Of a DNA stretch of 64,000 bases, positions 1 through 8,357 are shown piece after piece (positions within the stretch are counted from its first letter, which is position 1; the number at the start of each line of letters is the position of its first letter). A program made the translations under genes and the position numbers. Under the pieces are notes generated by a model that was not told the DNA's origin, ran no database searches, and saw only the letters and a list, made by a program, of their open reading frames with translations. The stretch covers positions 1,426,001 through 1,490,000 of the forward strand of contig JADJWS010000001.1 of assembly GCA_016716235.1 (NCBI GenBank), written 5' to 3'. This stretch comes from Candidatus Defluviilinea gracilis. GTDB taxonomy: Bacteria > Chloroflexota > Anaerolineae > Anaerolineales > Villigracilaceae.

Positions 1-475
1 TGATTTACTTCATGCTGTTTCCAGTGGCTAGCGGGTATGCCATCGCCAAAGATCGTTACGATTATCAGTTTAGCGAGTGGAAAAGGTTTGAACAAATGGC
101 GCGAGATGTCAACCGTTTTGTTCCCCCCGATGCGGGGCTTGCCATTATTTACCCCGCAAATATCCGGTATCCCCGTTATTCGGTCCCGCGTATACCCGCC
201 GCCTGCTTCCACAATACCCAGCCCCGGCTGAGATATCGGCTTCTGCTCTGCGCGAGTTGGGCGCGGAGTATCTTCTCATGGACGCGCAATTGTTCGAAAA
301 AAACCTGCTTGGGTTTGATGGGCAACTTCATTTTACGATCTATGGCGGCGGAGAAGTGCTGTACCCGTATTATTCACTTGACGACTTATTGCAATCCGGG
401 GTAGAAATCATCGCTTCGTGCGCGCGCGAGTCGGCTTGTGGATATCGCTATTATCTCTTTCGAGCGCGCAAATAG
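1..475 (+). pseudogene. 3' end of a membrane glycosyltransferase-like protein, frameshifted
   Basis: The reading frame is open at the window edge and encodes IYFMLFPVASGYAIAKDRY onward up to about base 180. The natural continuation (GPAYTRRLLPQYPAPAEISA and then GAEYLLMDAQLFEKNLLGF) lies in a different frame from base 182 to the stop at 475. One indel near 175-185 joins the two into a plausible C-terminal soluble tail (ending YRYYLFRARK), of the kind that follows the membrane domain of GT-C/GT39-like proteins. The 5' part lies outside the window, so the family is inferred only from this tail and from the neighbourhood of surface-glycan genes. It could be a real pseudogene or a sequencing error. 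Confidence 0.45.
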
Positions 476-517
476 CGCGGTTTGAACCGCTCAACAGTAA
501 ATTTCAGGAGACCAAAA

Positions 518-2545
518 ATGTGCGGAATCTTTGGCGTGATTGCCGATGGCAAGTTGAACCTCTCTGGCGAACAAGCCAGAAAGACCATGGATAGATTATT
601 TCTCCTCTCTGAGTCGCGGGGCAAGGAGGCGGCTGGGATTGCCTACATGCGGCCCGGCGCCATTCAGGTTGCGAAATACCCGGAACCGGCGTCGAACGTA
701 ATTAAGCGAAACGCCTACCGGGAGATGTTTGACCAACACGGCGTTGATAAAGAGTATCCGGTGTGCATCATGGGGCATTCGCGCCTGGTCACCAATGGCG
801 GACGGCAGTTCCACGCGAACAATCAGCCGGTCATTGCCGGTGGCATGGTGGCAATTCATAATGGCATCGTGTGCAATGTGGATGAACTGTGGACGAACCA
901 TCCGGATCTGATTCGCTCCTCCCAGTTGGATACCGAAGCGTTTCTCAAAGTGCTGCGTAAAAATTTTACACAAAGCGGCGATTTGATCCAGGCTCTGCGC
1001 TCGACCTTTGCAGTGATCGAAGGCGTTGCCTCCATGTCCATCTTCTTCGAAGACCTGAACAGCGTCCTTCTGACTACCAATAATGGCTCGCTATACTTCG
1101 GGACGAATCAGGCTGAAACGGCGATTGTCTTCGCCTCCGAAAAGCATATCCTAAAGACCTTCCAACGCTCGAGCCATATTCCTTCCGCCCTGCGGGAACT
1201 TTCCATTCAGCACATCGAAGCGGGGACAGCGCTTTTGGTTGACTTGAATTCCATGAAGATCAGCAGGTTTGGTTTTGACGCTGACCAGGGAGACGATCTT
1301 AACTTGCCTGCAATGGCTTCCTCGCGCGAGATAAAGGACGTCTCTGCCCCTGAGCAGGCAAGTTCCACGAATACGCGCGCGCCCGGAGAAGGACCATACA
1401 TACTCCCCGCTCATTTTGTTGATGAATTTCCGCGGAATCGGGAAATCATCGACTCGTTGCGTCGCTGTGCGCGATGCATCCTCCCGGAAACAATGCCCTT
1501 TATCCAGTTTGATGAAGATGGCGTTTGTAATTATTGCCGAAGTTACCAGCCGATCTCTGTGTTGGGTATGGATGCGCTCCGGGCGATCTTGGAACCCCAC
1601 CGAAAAACGAACGGAGAGCCCGATTGTCTTGTCGCTTTTAGCGGCGGGCGCGACTCGAGTTATGGCGTTCACCTGCTCAAGAAGGTTTTGGGTATGAACC
1701 CTGTAACCTACACGTACGATTGGGGTATGATCACCGATCTTGGGCGCCGGAATCAAATGCGAATCTGCGGCAAACTTGGCGTTGAAAATATTCTGGTATC
1801 GGCGGATATCGTTCGAAAGCGAAGCAATATTCGCAAAAATGTGCTGGCTTGGCTGGAGACCCCCGATTTGGGGACCGTCCCGCTGTTCATGGCTGGCGAC
1901 AAACAATATTTTTATTATGCCAACAAGGTCAGGCAGCAAACGGAAAACAAGATCGTCATTCTGTGTGAGAATTTATATGAAACCACGCAGTTCAAGTCGG
2001 GCTTCTGCGGCATAGCGCCTCGCTTTGAAAGCGAGCATACCTATACCTTGTCGTTGTCCAACAAATTCAAACTGGCGGCGTATTATGCGAGACAGTTCCT
2101 TGGGAATCCGAGATATTTGAATTCATCGCTTCTAGATACCTTTGGCGCGTACCTTTCGTATTATTTCATCCCGCACAACTACCTGAATATTTTTCAATAC
2201 ATCGAGTGGAACGAACAGGAAGTGGATCGGACTATTCTCGAAGAGTACAACTGGGAACGGGCCGCAGATACAAAAACAACCTGGCGCATTGGGGACGGCA
2301 CGGCTTCTTTCTACAACTATATCTACTATACGATGGCCGGGCTCACGGAGAATGACACCTTCCGAAGCAACCAGATCCGCGAGGGGATGCTCTCTCGAGA
2401 AGACGCGTTGGCGCGGTCGCGGGAAGAAAACCAACCCCGCTATGACAGTATTCAATGGTACTGCGATATTCTCGGGATCGATTTTGATTTTGCCATGCGA
2501 AAGATAAACTCCGCTCAAAAGCTATATAAAAAACATGATGGCTAA
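518..2545 (+). CDS. Class II glutamine amidotransferase fused to PP-loop N-acetyl sugar amidotransferase
   Basis: I chose the ATG at 518 because it gives MCGIFG, placing the catalytic Cys directly after the initiator Met as in Ntn-type glutaminases, and CAGGAG lies just upstream. Residues 1 to about 260 are the glutaminase domain (MCGIFGVIADGK, GHSRLVTNGG, ANNQPV, HNGIV). From about residue 310 there is a zinc-ribbon-like segment (CARCILP, CNYC) and then the PP-loop VAFSGGRDSSYG, as in WbpG/PseA/WbuX sugar amidotransferases. By family logic the first domain releases ammonia from glutamine and the second uses ATP to activate an N-acetyl sugar for conversion to an acetamidino group. In the usual system the glutaminase is a separate HisH-type class I enzyme; that alternative set is encoded at 5737-8357. 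The protein is cytoplasmic and is followed by two flippase genes. The exact sugar is unknown. Confidence 0.85.
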   Translation: MCGIFGVIADGKLNLSGEQARKTMDRLFLLSESRGKEAAGIAYMRPGAIQVAKYPEPASNVIKRNAYREMFDQHGVDKEYPVCIMGHSRLVTNGGRQFHANNQPVIAGGMVAIHNGIVCNVDELWTNHPDLIRSSQLDTEAFLKVLRKNFTQSGDLIQALRSTFAVIEGVASMSIFFEDLNSVLLTTNNGSLYFGTNQAETAIVFASEKHILKTFQRSSHIPSALRELSIQHIEAGTALLVDLNSMKISRFGFDADQGDDLNLPAMASSREIKDVSAPEQASSTNTRAPGEGPYILPAHFVDEFPRNREIIDSLRRCARCILPETMPFIQFDEDGVCNYCRSYQPISVLGMDALRAILEPHRKTNGEPDCLVAFSGGRDSSYGVHLLKKVLGMNPVTYTYDWGMITDLGRRNQMRICGKLGVENILVSADIVRKRSNIRKNVLAWLETPDLGTVPLFMAGDKQYFYYANKVRQQTENKIVILCENLYETTQFKSGFCGIAPRFESEHTYTLSLSNKFKLAAYYARQFLGNPRYLNSSLLDTFGAYLSYYFIPHNYLNIFQYIEWNEQEVDRTILEEYNWERAADTKTTWRIGDGTASFYNYIYYTMAGLTENDTFRSNQIREGMLSREDALARSREENQPRYDSIQWYCDILGIDFDFAMRKINSAQKLYKKHDG

Positions 2546-2733
2546 CCCTGGCATGGATGCTGACCGAAGTGGAAGATACATCTTCAAGCATGGCAATATG
2601 CCCTGAAGTTTGCTTGCCGTTTTGGTTGACCTCCCCGCTACAGCCGCGAATTTTGCGAAGGGAGACGAACCTGCTTTGGTGAATAAAGCCTCGACGCGTT
2701 AAAACTCACCCGTATGGACGGATTCGCTATCTT

Positions 2734-4026
2734 GTGAATAAATTGTTTTTTGTATTACCTCCTGGTATTGTCAAATCTCCTCAACAGCTAAACGGTATTT
2801 TGTGGAATATGGCGAGTTTTGGGATCATCGCCGGCGTTGGGCTCGGTCTGAATTTTGTTGTAGCCTTTTTCTATGACGTTGCCGTTTTGGGGATCTTTAA
2901 TCAGGTGTATGCGATATACATTTTGCTGTCGCAGGTGGCGGTGGGGGGCGTTCACCTTTCGGTGCTTAAATCGGTTTCGCAATCGCACAACGAGATGGAT
3001 GATGTAAAGAAAATCTTCTCATCAGGTTTTATCCTTACGTTTTTGACATCCATGCTTTTTGCAATGCTCGCTTTTGCATTGAGCGATTATTTCGGTTCCG
3101 CTCTGGGAAGCCCGGAGGTGAGTATCGGTGTCGCATGCATTGCTCCGGGGCTGATGTTTTTCTCCCTGAACAAGACCATGCTTGCCTTGTTCAATGGATT
3201 AAGCAAGATGAAAGCATACGCAATTTTTCAGGCGTTACGGTTCATTTTCATGCTATTTTTTCTTCTGCTTCTCGTTTGGTTGGATGCCCCGGGTTATTAT
3301 GTGCCTGTTATTTTCTCTTGCGCGGAGGGTTTGTTGTTATTCATCATGCTGGTTCCTGCGCGCAATTACCTGGATCTTCGTCAATGTTTATCGTACCGGG
3401 ATCTCTACCATTCGCATGCGGTGTTTGGCTTAAAAGCCGCGGGCGGAAACATCTTATTGGATGTCAACACGCGTATCGATGTGATTATATTGGGCTTGTT
3501 CGCGACTGATCGGGTGGTGGGAATCTACAGTTTCGCCGCCCTGGTCGTAGAAGGATTTTCACAGCTCCCAACCGTGATTCGAACGGTTGTGAATCCGCTC
3601 ATCACCCAAAACTATTTCTCTCAGAGCCGAGAAGTTTTTCAAAAGTTTCTTTGGAAGATCAGGAATTTGTCGTATCTCGCCCTGGTTCCATTGGGCGTTC
3701 TTGTCTGTTTGGGATATCCGTTGCTGTATATGGTTTTTCCAAACCCGGATATCGTCGCCTCGCAGGCGCCTCTGTATATTCTTATGGTAGGCGCGATACT
3801 GGGTGGGGGATATTTGCCGCTCCTAATGATATTTAATCAAACGGGTTACCCTGCCAGTCAGACGTTGTTGATATTCCTTATTTTCCTTACGAATCTAATC
3901 CTGAATATTCTACTGGTTCCCCCATTTGGGATGATTGGATCGGCAGTTGGCACCGGCTTGACGTTCGCTTTGCAAATTGTTTTTATGCGATGGTTGACTT
4001 ACCGTGTCATTGGTATCCGAGTCTGA
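2734..4026 (+). CDS. Oligosaccharide flippase, Wzx-like (MOP superfamily)
   Basis: A 430-residue, very hydrophobic protein with about 12 predicted membrane segments and no soluble domain. The opening GTG (MNKLFFVLPPG) gives a short cytoplasmic leader before the first helix (WNMASFGIIAGVGLGLNFVV). Length and the repeated helix pattern fit polysaccharide-repeat-unit flippases, which move undecaprenyl-linked oligosaccharide across the cytoplasmic membrane. It sits between the fused amidotransferase and a second flippase-like gene, supporting an O-antigen or capsule role. No specific substrate can be read from sequence. A MATE-like exporter is possible but less likely in this context. Confidence 0.75.
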   Translation: MNKLFFVLPPGIVKSPQQLNGILWNMASFGIIAGVGLGLNFVVAFFYDVAVLGIFNQVYAIYILLSQVAVGGVHLSVLKSVSQSHNEMDDVKKIFSSGFILTFLTSMLFAMLAFALSDYFGSALGSPEVSIGVACIAPGLMFFSLNKTMLALFNGLSKMKAYAIFQALRFIFMLFFLLLLVWLDAPGYYVPVIFSCAEGLLLFIMLVPARNYLDLRQCLSYRDLYHSHAVFGLKAAGGNILLDVNTRIDVIILGLFATDRVVGIYSFAALVVEGFSQLPTVIRTVVNPLITQNYFSQSREVFQKFLWKIRNLSYLALVPLGVLVCLGYPLLYMVFPNPDIVASQAPLYILMVGAILGGGYLPLLMIFNQTGYPASQTLLIFLIFLTNLILNILLVPPFGMIGSAVGTGLTFALQIVFMRWLTYRVIGIRV

Positions 4027-4229
4027 GTCTAGGAGTGAATGAATCACTCACGGCGCGGACAACTTCCCGCGCCACCCCCGTGCGGGCGTCTTGAGCGACC
4101 ACAAATCAATAAAACCAAGAGTTGTATAGATCGTAGGGTTACAAGGTGAGCCGGCTTACAACGAGATCTTTTTTTTGAACCCTGTGGTATGCGATATGGC
4201 GATTTCATCGATTTCTGAGGACTGGTCCA

Positions 4230-5681
4230 ATGTTTTCCAAGAATGTGGTCAAGTTGATGGCTGGCGCTGGTATTAGCCAGGCATTTCTTATTCTGGCAAC
4301 CCCTCTCATAACCCGGATGTTTAGCGTCGATGAATTCGGTTTTTGGTCCGTCTTTATTGCCATTCAAACCGTGTTAGGGAGCATAGCCAGTTTTCGGTAT
4401 GAATTTTCCATCATTAATGCTGATGATGAAGAACAGGCGATGTCGCAGTTGGGCATCAGTATATTTTTTTCATTCTTCTCGTCCATCGTGACCTTGATTG
4501 CGGTCAAGATCTGGGGCGGTGTTTTTGCGAACTGGATCAACCTTCCCGAATTTGAAAGTTTTCTGTATCTGGTTCCTTTGGTCGTATTGTTTTCAGGGGT
4601 CGGGAACGGATTATATTTTTGGACATCACGGGCCGGCAATTTTGGCAAAATAGCAATTGCGAGAATAGTATCCTCTGGGGTTCTGGTGGGGAGTATATTA
4701 ATTCTGGGTTGGTTGACAGAGGCTGGGGGAGTTGTTCTTATTGCTTCTACAGTCGCCGGAAGCTTCATGTTTGCGCTATTATTAATGTTGAGGTTTTGGG
4801 GGATACATGATCTACTCCCTACCTTGCATTGGAAAAGAATGTGGTTCGGTATTCGATACTTTAAAAAATACCCGCTTTTCGATATTCCATCTGGTTTGCT
4901 CAATACGTTATCCTGGCAACTCCCTTCGTTTGTGCTTGCCCGCTATTTTTCTGTTGAAGCGGTTGGATATTTTGGACTCGCGATGAGGGTTGTATTTTCG
5001 CCGTTTTCATTGATTGGCACATCTGTCGCGCAAGTGTTTTTTCAGGAGGCGGAGCAGAAAAAAAAAGACGGGCTTCTCGCTCCGATGGTGGAAGACGTTA
5101 CATATACTTTAATACTCGTTGCTGTTTGCCCGGTTGTGGTGTTGATGGTTTCCGGGCAGGAAATATTTACGGTGATTTTTGGCTCCAACTGGGTTGAAGC
5201 CGGTCGCTACGCACAACTTCTCGGGTTATGGACTTTGTTTGTTTTTATCAGTTCGCCTTTACATGGTATTCTCAATACGTTGGGCAGGCAGGAGGTTGGA
5301 CTGGGCTTTAATGTTGCGCTTTTGGGAACTCGTATCCTTTCAATTATTGTGGGCGTGATGGTAAAGGATGCCCGAATTGCCATTGCTTTATTTTCCATCA
5401 CAGGCGTAATTTGCTATGCCGCGATTGCTCTTTGGATACTCAAGGCTTGCAATGTCTCTGTGAAGAAAATCACCGGTTGGCTTTTTGAGATGATATATTT
5501 GAGCGCAATGATCCTGGTGGCGCTGCTACCGGCGAAAATGTTTTGGGCCGAGTCGCCTGCGTTGGTAGTCCTGGCAAGTTTGATTTTGCTTGCGCTCTAT
5601 TATGTCGTTTTAGTTCTTACAAAGCCTACTCTTCGATCGAAGCTTTTTTCGATGGTTGGCGGGTTTGGCAAATGGCTATGA
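4230..5681 (+). CDS. Polysaccharide biosynthesis flippase, Wzx/Polysacc_synt family
   Basis: This 483-residue membrane protein opens MFSKNVVKLMAGAGISQAF, a typical flippase start with a conserved first helix, followed by PLITRMFSVDEFGFWSVF, the loop seen in Polysacc_synt and MurJ-like transporters. About 12 to 14 membrane segments are visible. It is the second flippase-like gene in a row and is not obviously a duplicate of the 2734 gene, so the locus may export two different oligosaccharides or one copy may be redundant. It ends 55 bases before the HisH-like start, so co-transcription with the amidation genes is plausible. Confidence 0.8.
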   Translation: MFSKNVVKLMAGAGISQAFLILATPLITRMFSVDEFGFWSVFIAIQTVLGSIASFRYEFSIINADDEEQAMSQLGISIFFSFFSSIVTLIAVKIWGGVFANWINLPEFESFLYLVPLVVLFSGVGNGLYFWTSRAGNFGKIAIARIVSSGVLVGSILILGWLTEAGGVVLIASTVAGSFMFALLLMLRFWGIHDLLPTLHWKRMWFGIRYFKKYPLFDIPSGLLNTLSWQLPSFVLARYFSVEAVGYFGLAMRVVFSPFSLIGTSVAQVFFQEAEQKKKDGLLAPMVEDVTYTLILVAVCPVVVLMVSGQEIFTVIFGSNWVEAGRYAQLLGLWTLFVFISSPLHGILNTLGRQEVGLGFNVALLGTRILSIIVGVMVKDARIAIALFSITGVICYAAIALWILKACNVSVKKITGWLFEMIYLSAMILVALLPAKMFWAESPALVVLASLILLALYYVVLVLTKPTLRSKLFSMVGGFGKWL

Positions 5682-5736
5682 TTCTTGTAAGGAATTATTC
5701 TGGCTGTCTGGTTTGCGCGGATCACAAAAGGAAACA

Positions 5737-6357
5737 ATGATCGTCATCGTAGATTATGGAGTCGGCAACCTCGGCTCGATCAAAAATATGTTCAAGAAGG
5801 CGGGCTTCAAAGCGGAGCCGTCGTCTGACCCTGCGGTGATTCGAGATGCCGAGAAGTTGATCCTGCCTGGCGTAGGCGCGTTCGATGCGGCGATGAAAAA
5901 ATTCCGCGAGACGGGGTTGGTTCCAGTAGTCGGTGAACTTGTGTTGGAGAAGAAAATTCCCGTGCTTGGTTTATGCGTGGGGCTTCAACTGATGACGAGA
6001 GGGTCCGAAGAGGGAACTGAAGCAGGCTTGGGGTGGTTCGATGCGGAGACCATCCGCTTCAAATTCGACGGAGAACACGCGAATCTCAAAATCCCGCACA
6101 TGGGATGGAACGAGATTCACGTGCGGCGGCAACATCCGCTCGTGGATGGTCTGCCTGCCGATTCGCGTTTTTATTTCGTCCACTCGTATCATGTGGTTGC
6201 GAAAGACACCGACGCGGTGCTTGCCGAGACCGAGTACGGCGTGACCATCCATTCGATTCTGGGCAAGGGCAACATCGTCGGCGCGCAGTTTCACCCTGAG
6301 AAGAGTCACAAGTTCGGGTTGCAGTTGCTGAAAAATTTTGCGGAGCGTGTGTCATGA
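5737..6357 (+). CDS. hisH: HisH-type glutaminase subunit for sugar amidation
   Basis: I chose the ATG at 5737 (MIVIVDYGVGNLGSIKNMFK), which is preceded by AAAAGGA and gives 206 residues, the normal HisH length; a longer in-frame extension upstream adds non-conserved residues. The class I glutaminase triad is visible: the nucleophile in GLCVGLQLM and the His/Glu pair in HPEKSHKFG. The protein hydrolyses glutamine and passes ammonia to its HisF-like partner. The gene overlaps the next one by 4 bases, and the set is followed by a WbuX-like PP-loop enzyme, so the role is amidation of an N-acetyl sugar rather than histidine synthesis. No other his genes are present. Confidence 0.88.
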   Translation: MIVIVDYGVGNLGSIKNMFKKAGFKAEPSSDPAVIRDAEKLILPGVGAFDAAMKKFRETGLVPVVGELVLEKKIPVLGLCVGLQLMTRGSEEGTEAGLGWFDAETIRFKFDGEHANLKIPHMGWNEIHVRRQHPLVDGLPADSRFYFVHSYHVVAKDTDAVLAETEYGVTIHSILGKGNIVGAQFHPEKSHKFGLQLLKNFAERVS

Positions 6358-7112
6358 TCCGCCCGCGTGTCATTCCGTGCATGTTGTTGAAGGGCGAAGG
6401 ACTCGTCAAGACGGTCAAGTTCAAAGACCCGAAATATCTCGGCGACCCGATCAACATCGTGCGCATCTTCAACGACAAAGAAGTGGACGAGTTGATCTTC
6501 CTCGACATCCTCGCCACCACCGAAAACCGCCGCCCGAATTTCGAGTTGCTAAAAAAGATCACGAGCGAATGTTTTATGCCGTTGGGGTACGGCGGTGGCA
6601 TCCGCGACATGGACGATGTGAAGCAGTTGCTGTCCATCGGCGTGGAGAAATTTGTGTTGAACACGTCGGCGGTGGAGAACCCGTCGCTCGTCCGCGCCGC
6701 GGCAGATCACGCGGGGAGTCAGGCGGTGGTCATTTCGATTGACGTGAAGAAAACGCTGTTCGGCAAATACGAAGTCTTCACGCGCGCGGGCAAGAAAGGC
6801 ACGGGTCTCGACCCCGTGAAGTTTGCCGTGGACATGGAGAAGCAAGGCGCGGGCGAAATTTTTGTCAACTCGATTGACCGCGACGGCACGATGCAAGGCT
6901 ACGACCTCGACCTCATCACGCGCGTGGCAGAAGCGGTGACTGTGCCAGTCGTCGCGTGCGGCGGCGCGGGGAATGTTCAACATCTGGCGGAGGCGGTAAA
7001 GGCTGGCGCGTCCGCCGCGGCGGCGGGGAGCATGTTCGTGTTCCAAGGTCCGCTGCGAGGCGTGTTGATCAGTTATCCCACGCAGGAAGAGTTGAAGAAA
7101 GCAATTCCGTAA
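6354..7112 (+). CDS. HisF-like glycosyl amidation subunit (WbuZ/AglZ type)
   Basis: A 252-residue TIM barrel resembling HisF along its whole length (GGGIRD, NTSAVENPSLV, NSIDRDGTMQGYD, VACGGAGN). The segment that carries catalytic Asp11 in histidine-pathway HisF (CLDVKDG) reads here IPCMLLKGEGLVK, so Asp11 is replaced by Leu. The second catalytic Asp (SIDVKK) is kept. This matches the WbuZ/AglZ branch that works with HisH and a PP-loop amidotransferase in acetamidino-sugar formation, most likely as the ammonia-channelling partner. The start codon overlaps the hisH stop (ATGA), so the two are translationally coupled. Confidence 0.87.
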   Translation: MIRPRVIPCMLLKGEGLVKTVKFKDPKYLGDPINIVRIFNDKEVDELIFLDILATTENRRPNFELLKKITSECFMPLGYGGGIRDMDDVKQLLSIGVEKFVLNTSAVENPSLVRAAADHAGSQAVVISIDVKKTLFGKYEVFTRAGKKGTGLDPVKFAVDMEKQGAGEIFVNSIDRDGTMQGYDLDLITRVAEAVTVPVVACGGAGNVQHLAEAVKAGASAAAAGSMFVFQGPLRGVLISYPTQEELKKAIP

Positions 7113-7120
7113 TAATTTTT

Positions 7121-7190
7121 CACCACGAAGGACACGAAGAACACAAAGGAAAAAAACAATCCGTGAAAATTCGTGAAATCCGTGGCTGAT
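7121..7190 (+). repeat. Dispersed intergenic repeat (CACGAAGGACACGAAG type)
   Basis: The whole gap between the hisF-like and wbuX-like genes is made of short near-repeats (CACGAAGGACACGAAGAACAC, then CCGTGAAAATTCGTGAAATCCGTGG). The same words recur at 50331-50400 and 61685-61764. It has no reading frame that looks like a protein. It falls inside what is otherwise a tight operon. Confidence 0.7.
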
Positions 7191-7205
7191 GTTTTGGGAG
7201 ATCGA

Positions 7206-8357
7206 ATGAGTTCTAAGTATCGTATCTGCACGCGCTGTTTGATGGACACGACCGACCCTAACATCGTTTTCGATGAGAACGGTGTGTGTAATCATTGCCA
7301 CGACCATGACCGTTTGATGAAACAAAAAGTGATCGCGGGTAAGGCGGGCGAGGAGCATCTGCAAAAACTTGTGGAGCAGATGAAGCGCGACGGGCGCGGC
7401 AAACCGTATGACTGTCTCATCGGTGTGAGCGGCGGCGTGGACAGCACGTACGTGGCGTATCTCGTCAAGAAGATGGGACTGCGTCCGCTGGCGGTGCACA
7501 TGGACAACGGCTGGGATTCGGAACTCGCCGTCAAAAATATCGAAGAGACGTTGAAACGCCTCGGCATTGACCTCCACACCGAAGTGCTGGACTGGGAAGA
7601 GTTTAAAGGTTTGCAAGTTGCGTTCCTCAGATCATCCACGCCTGATTCGGAGATTCCCAGCGATCATGCCATCTGGGCGGTGTTGGGCGACCTCGCGGAC
7701 AAACTCAACGTGAAGTACATCGTGTCGGGATTCAACGTCCGCACTGAAACACATTTGCCGCGCGCCTGGTCGCAGGGACATTTCGATTGGAAATACATCC
7801 GCAGTGTAAATCAACTCTTCGGGCGCGGCAGGCTCAAGACTTTTCCGCACATTGGTTTCTTCACGTATTATCGCCGCTTGCTTACGCATCGCCGCGTGGA
7901 CATTTTGAATTATATTGATTTCAACAAGACCGAAGCCATGAAAATCCTCGAACAAGAGTTGGGCTGGCGATATTACGGCGGCAAGCATTATGAATCGATT
8001 TACACGCGCTTTTATCAGGGATACATTCTGCCCACGAAGTTCGGCTACGACAAACGCCGCTCGCATCTTTCAAGTTTGATCTGCTCAGGCGAAACGACAC
8101 GCGACGCCGCGTTGAAGGAACTCGATAAGCCGACGTATCAACCCACGATGCAAGAGGAAGACCGCGAGTATGTCGTCAAGAAACTCGGTCTCACCGATGA
8201 CGAGTTCGAGTTGATCCTCAATGCGCCGAAGAAAACATTTTGGGATTATCCGTCGTACGGGCGCGTCGTCGAAGGTCCGCTGTTGAAGGGGTTGTACAAC
8301 ATCGGGCGCGATTGGTATCGCGCGCGCCAAAAACGCGCGCATCAGGCTGAGGCGTGA
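7206..8357 (+). CDS. N-acetyl sugar amidotransferase (WbuX/WbpG/PseA family)
   Basis: I chose the ATG at 7206 (MSSKYRICTRCLMDTTD), preceded by GGGAG, over an earlier GTG that would translate repeat DNA. The 383-residue protein has the family hallmarks: CTRCLMDTTDPNIVF and CNHCHDHD, likely a zinc site, and the PP-loop IGVSGGVDSTYVAYLVKKMG near residue 80. It should activate the N-acetyl carbonyl of a nucleotide or lipid-linked sugar with ATP and use ammonia from the HisH/HisF pair to make an acetamidino group. Together with the two upstream genes it forms a complete amidation set; the fused enzyme at 518-2545 carries a homologous synthetase domain. Confidence 0.88.
   Translation: MSSKYRICTRCLMDTTDPNIVFDENGVCNHCHDHDRLMKQKVIAGKAGEEHLQKLVEQMKRDGRGKPYDCLIGVSGGVDSTYVAYLVKKMGLRPLAVHMDNGWDSELAVKNIEETLKRLGIDLHTEVLDWEEFKGLQVAFLRSSTPDSEIPSDHAIWAVLGDLADKLNVKYIVSGFNVRTETHLPRAWSQGHFDWKYIRSVNQLFGRGRLKTFPHIGFFTYYRRLLTHRRVDILNYIDFNKTEAMKILEQELGWRYYGGKHYESIYTRFYQGYILPTKFGYDKRRSHLSSLICSGETTRDAALKELDKPTYQPTMQEEDREYVVKKLGLTDDEFELILNAPKKTFWDYPSYGRVVEGPLLKGLYNIGRDWYRARQKRAHQAEA

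Noticed and set aside
1151..1939. A 262-codon minus-strand frame opposite the fused amidotransferase
   Set aside because: It is antisense to conserved zinc-ribbon and PP-loop codons and has no own motif or ribosome site.
6549..7616. A 355-codon minus-strand frame across the hisF-like gene, the repeat gap and the amidotransferase
   Set aside because: It crosses two real genes and a non-coding repeat and has a low-complexity His/Arg-rich composition.
5737..8357. Histidine biosynthesis operon
   Set aside because: Only HisH- and HisF-like genes are present, the HisF catalytic Asp11 is missing, and a sugar amidotransferase follows.
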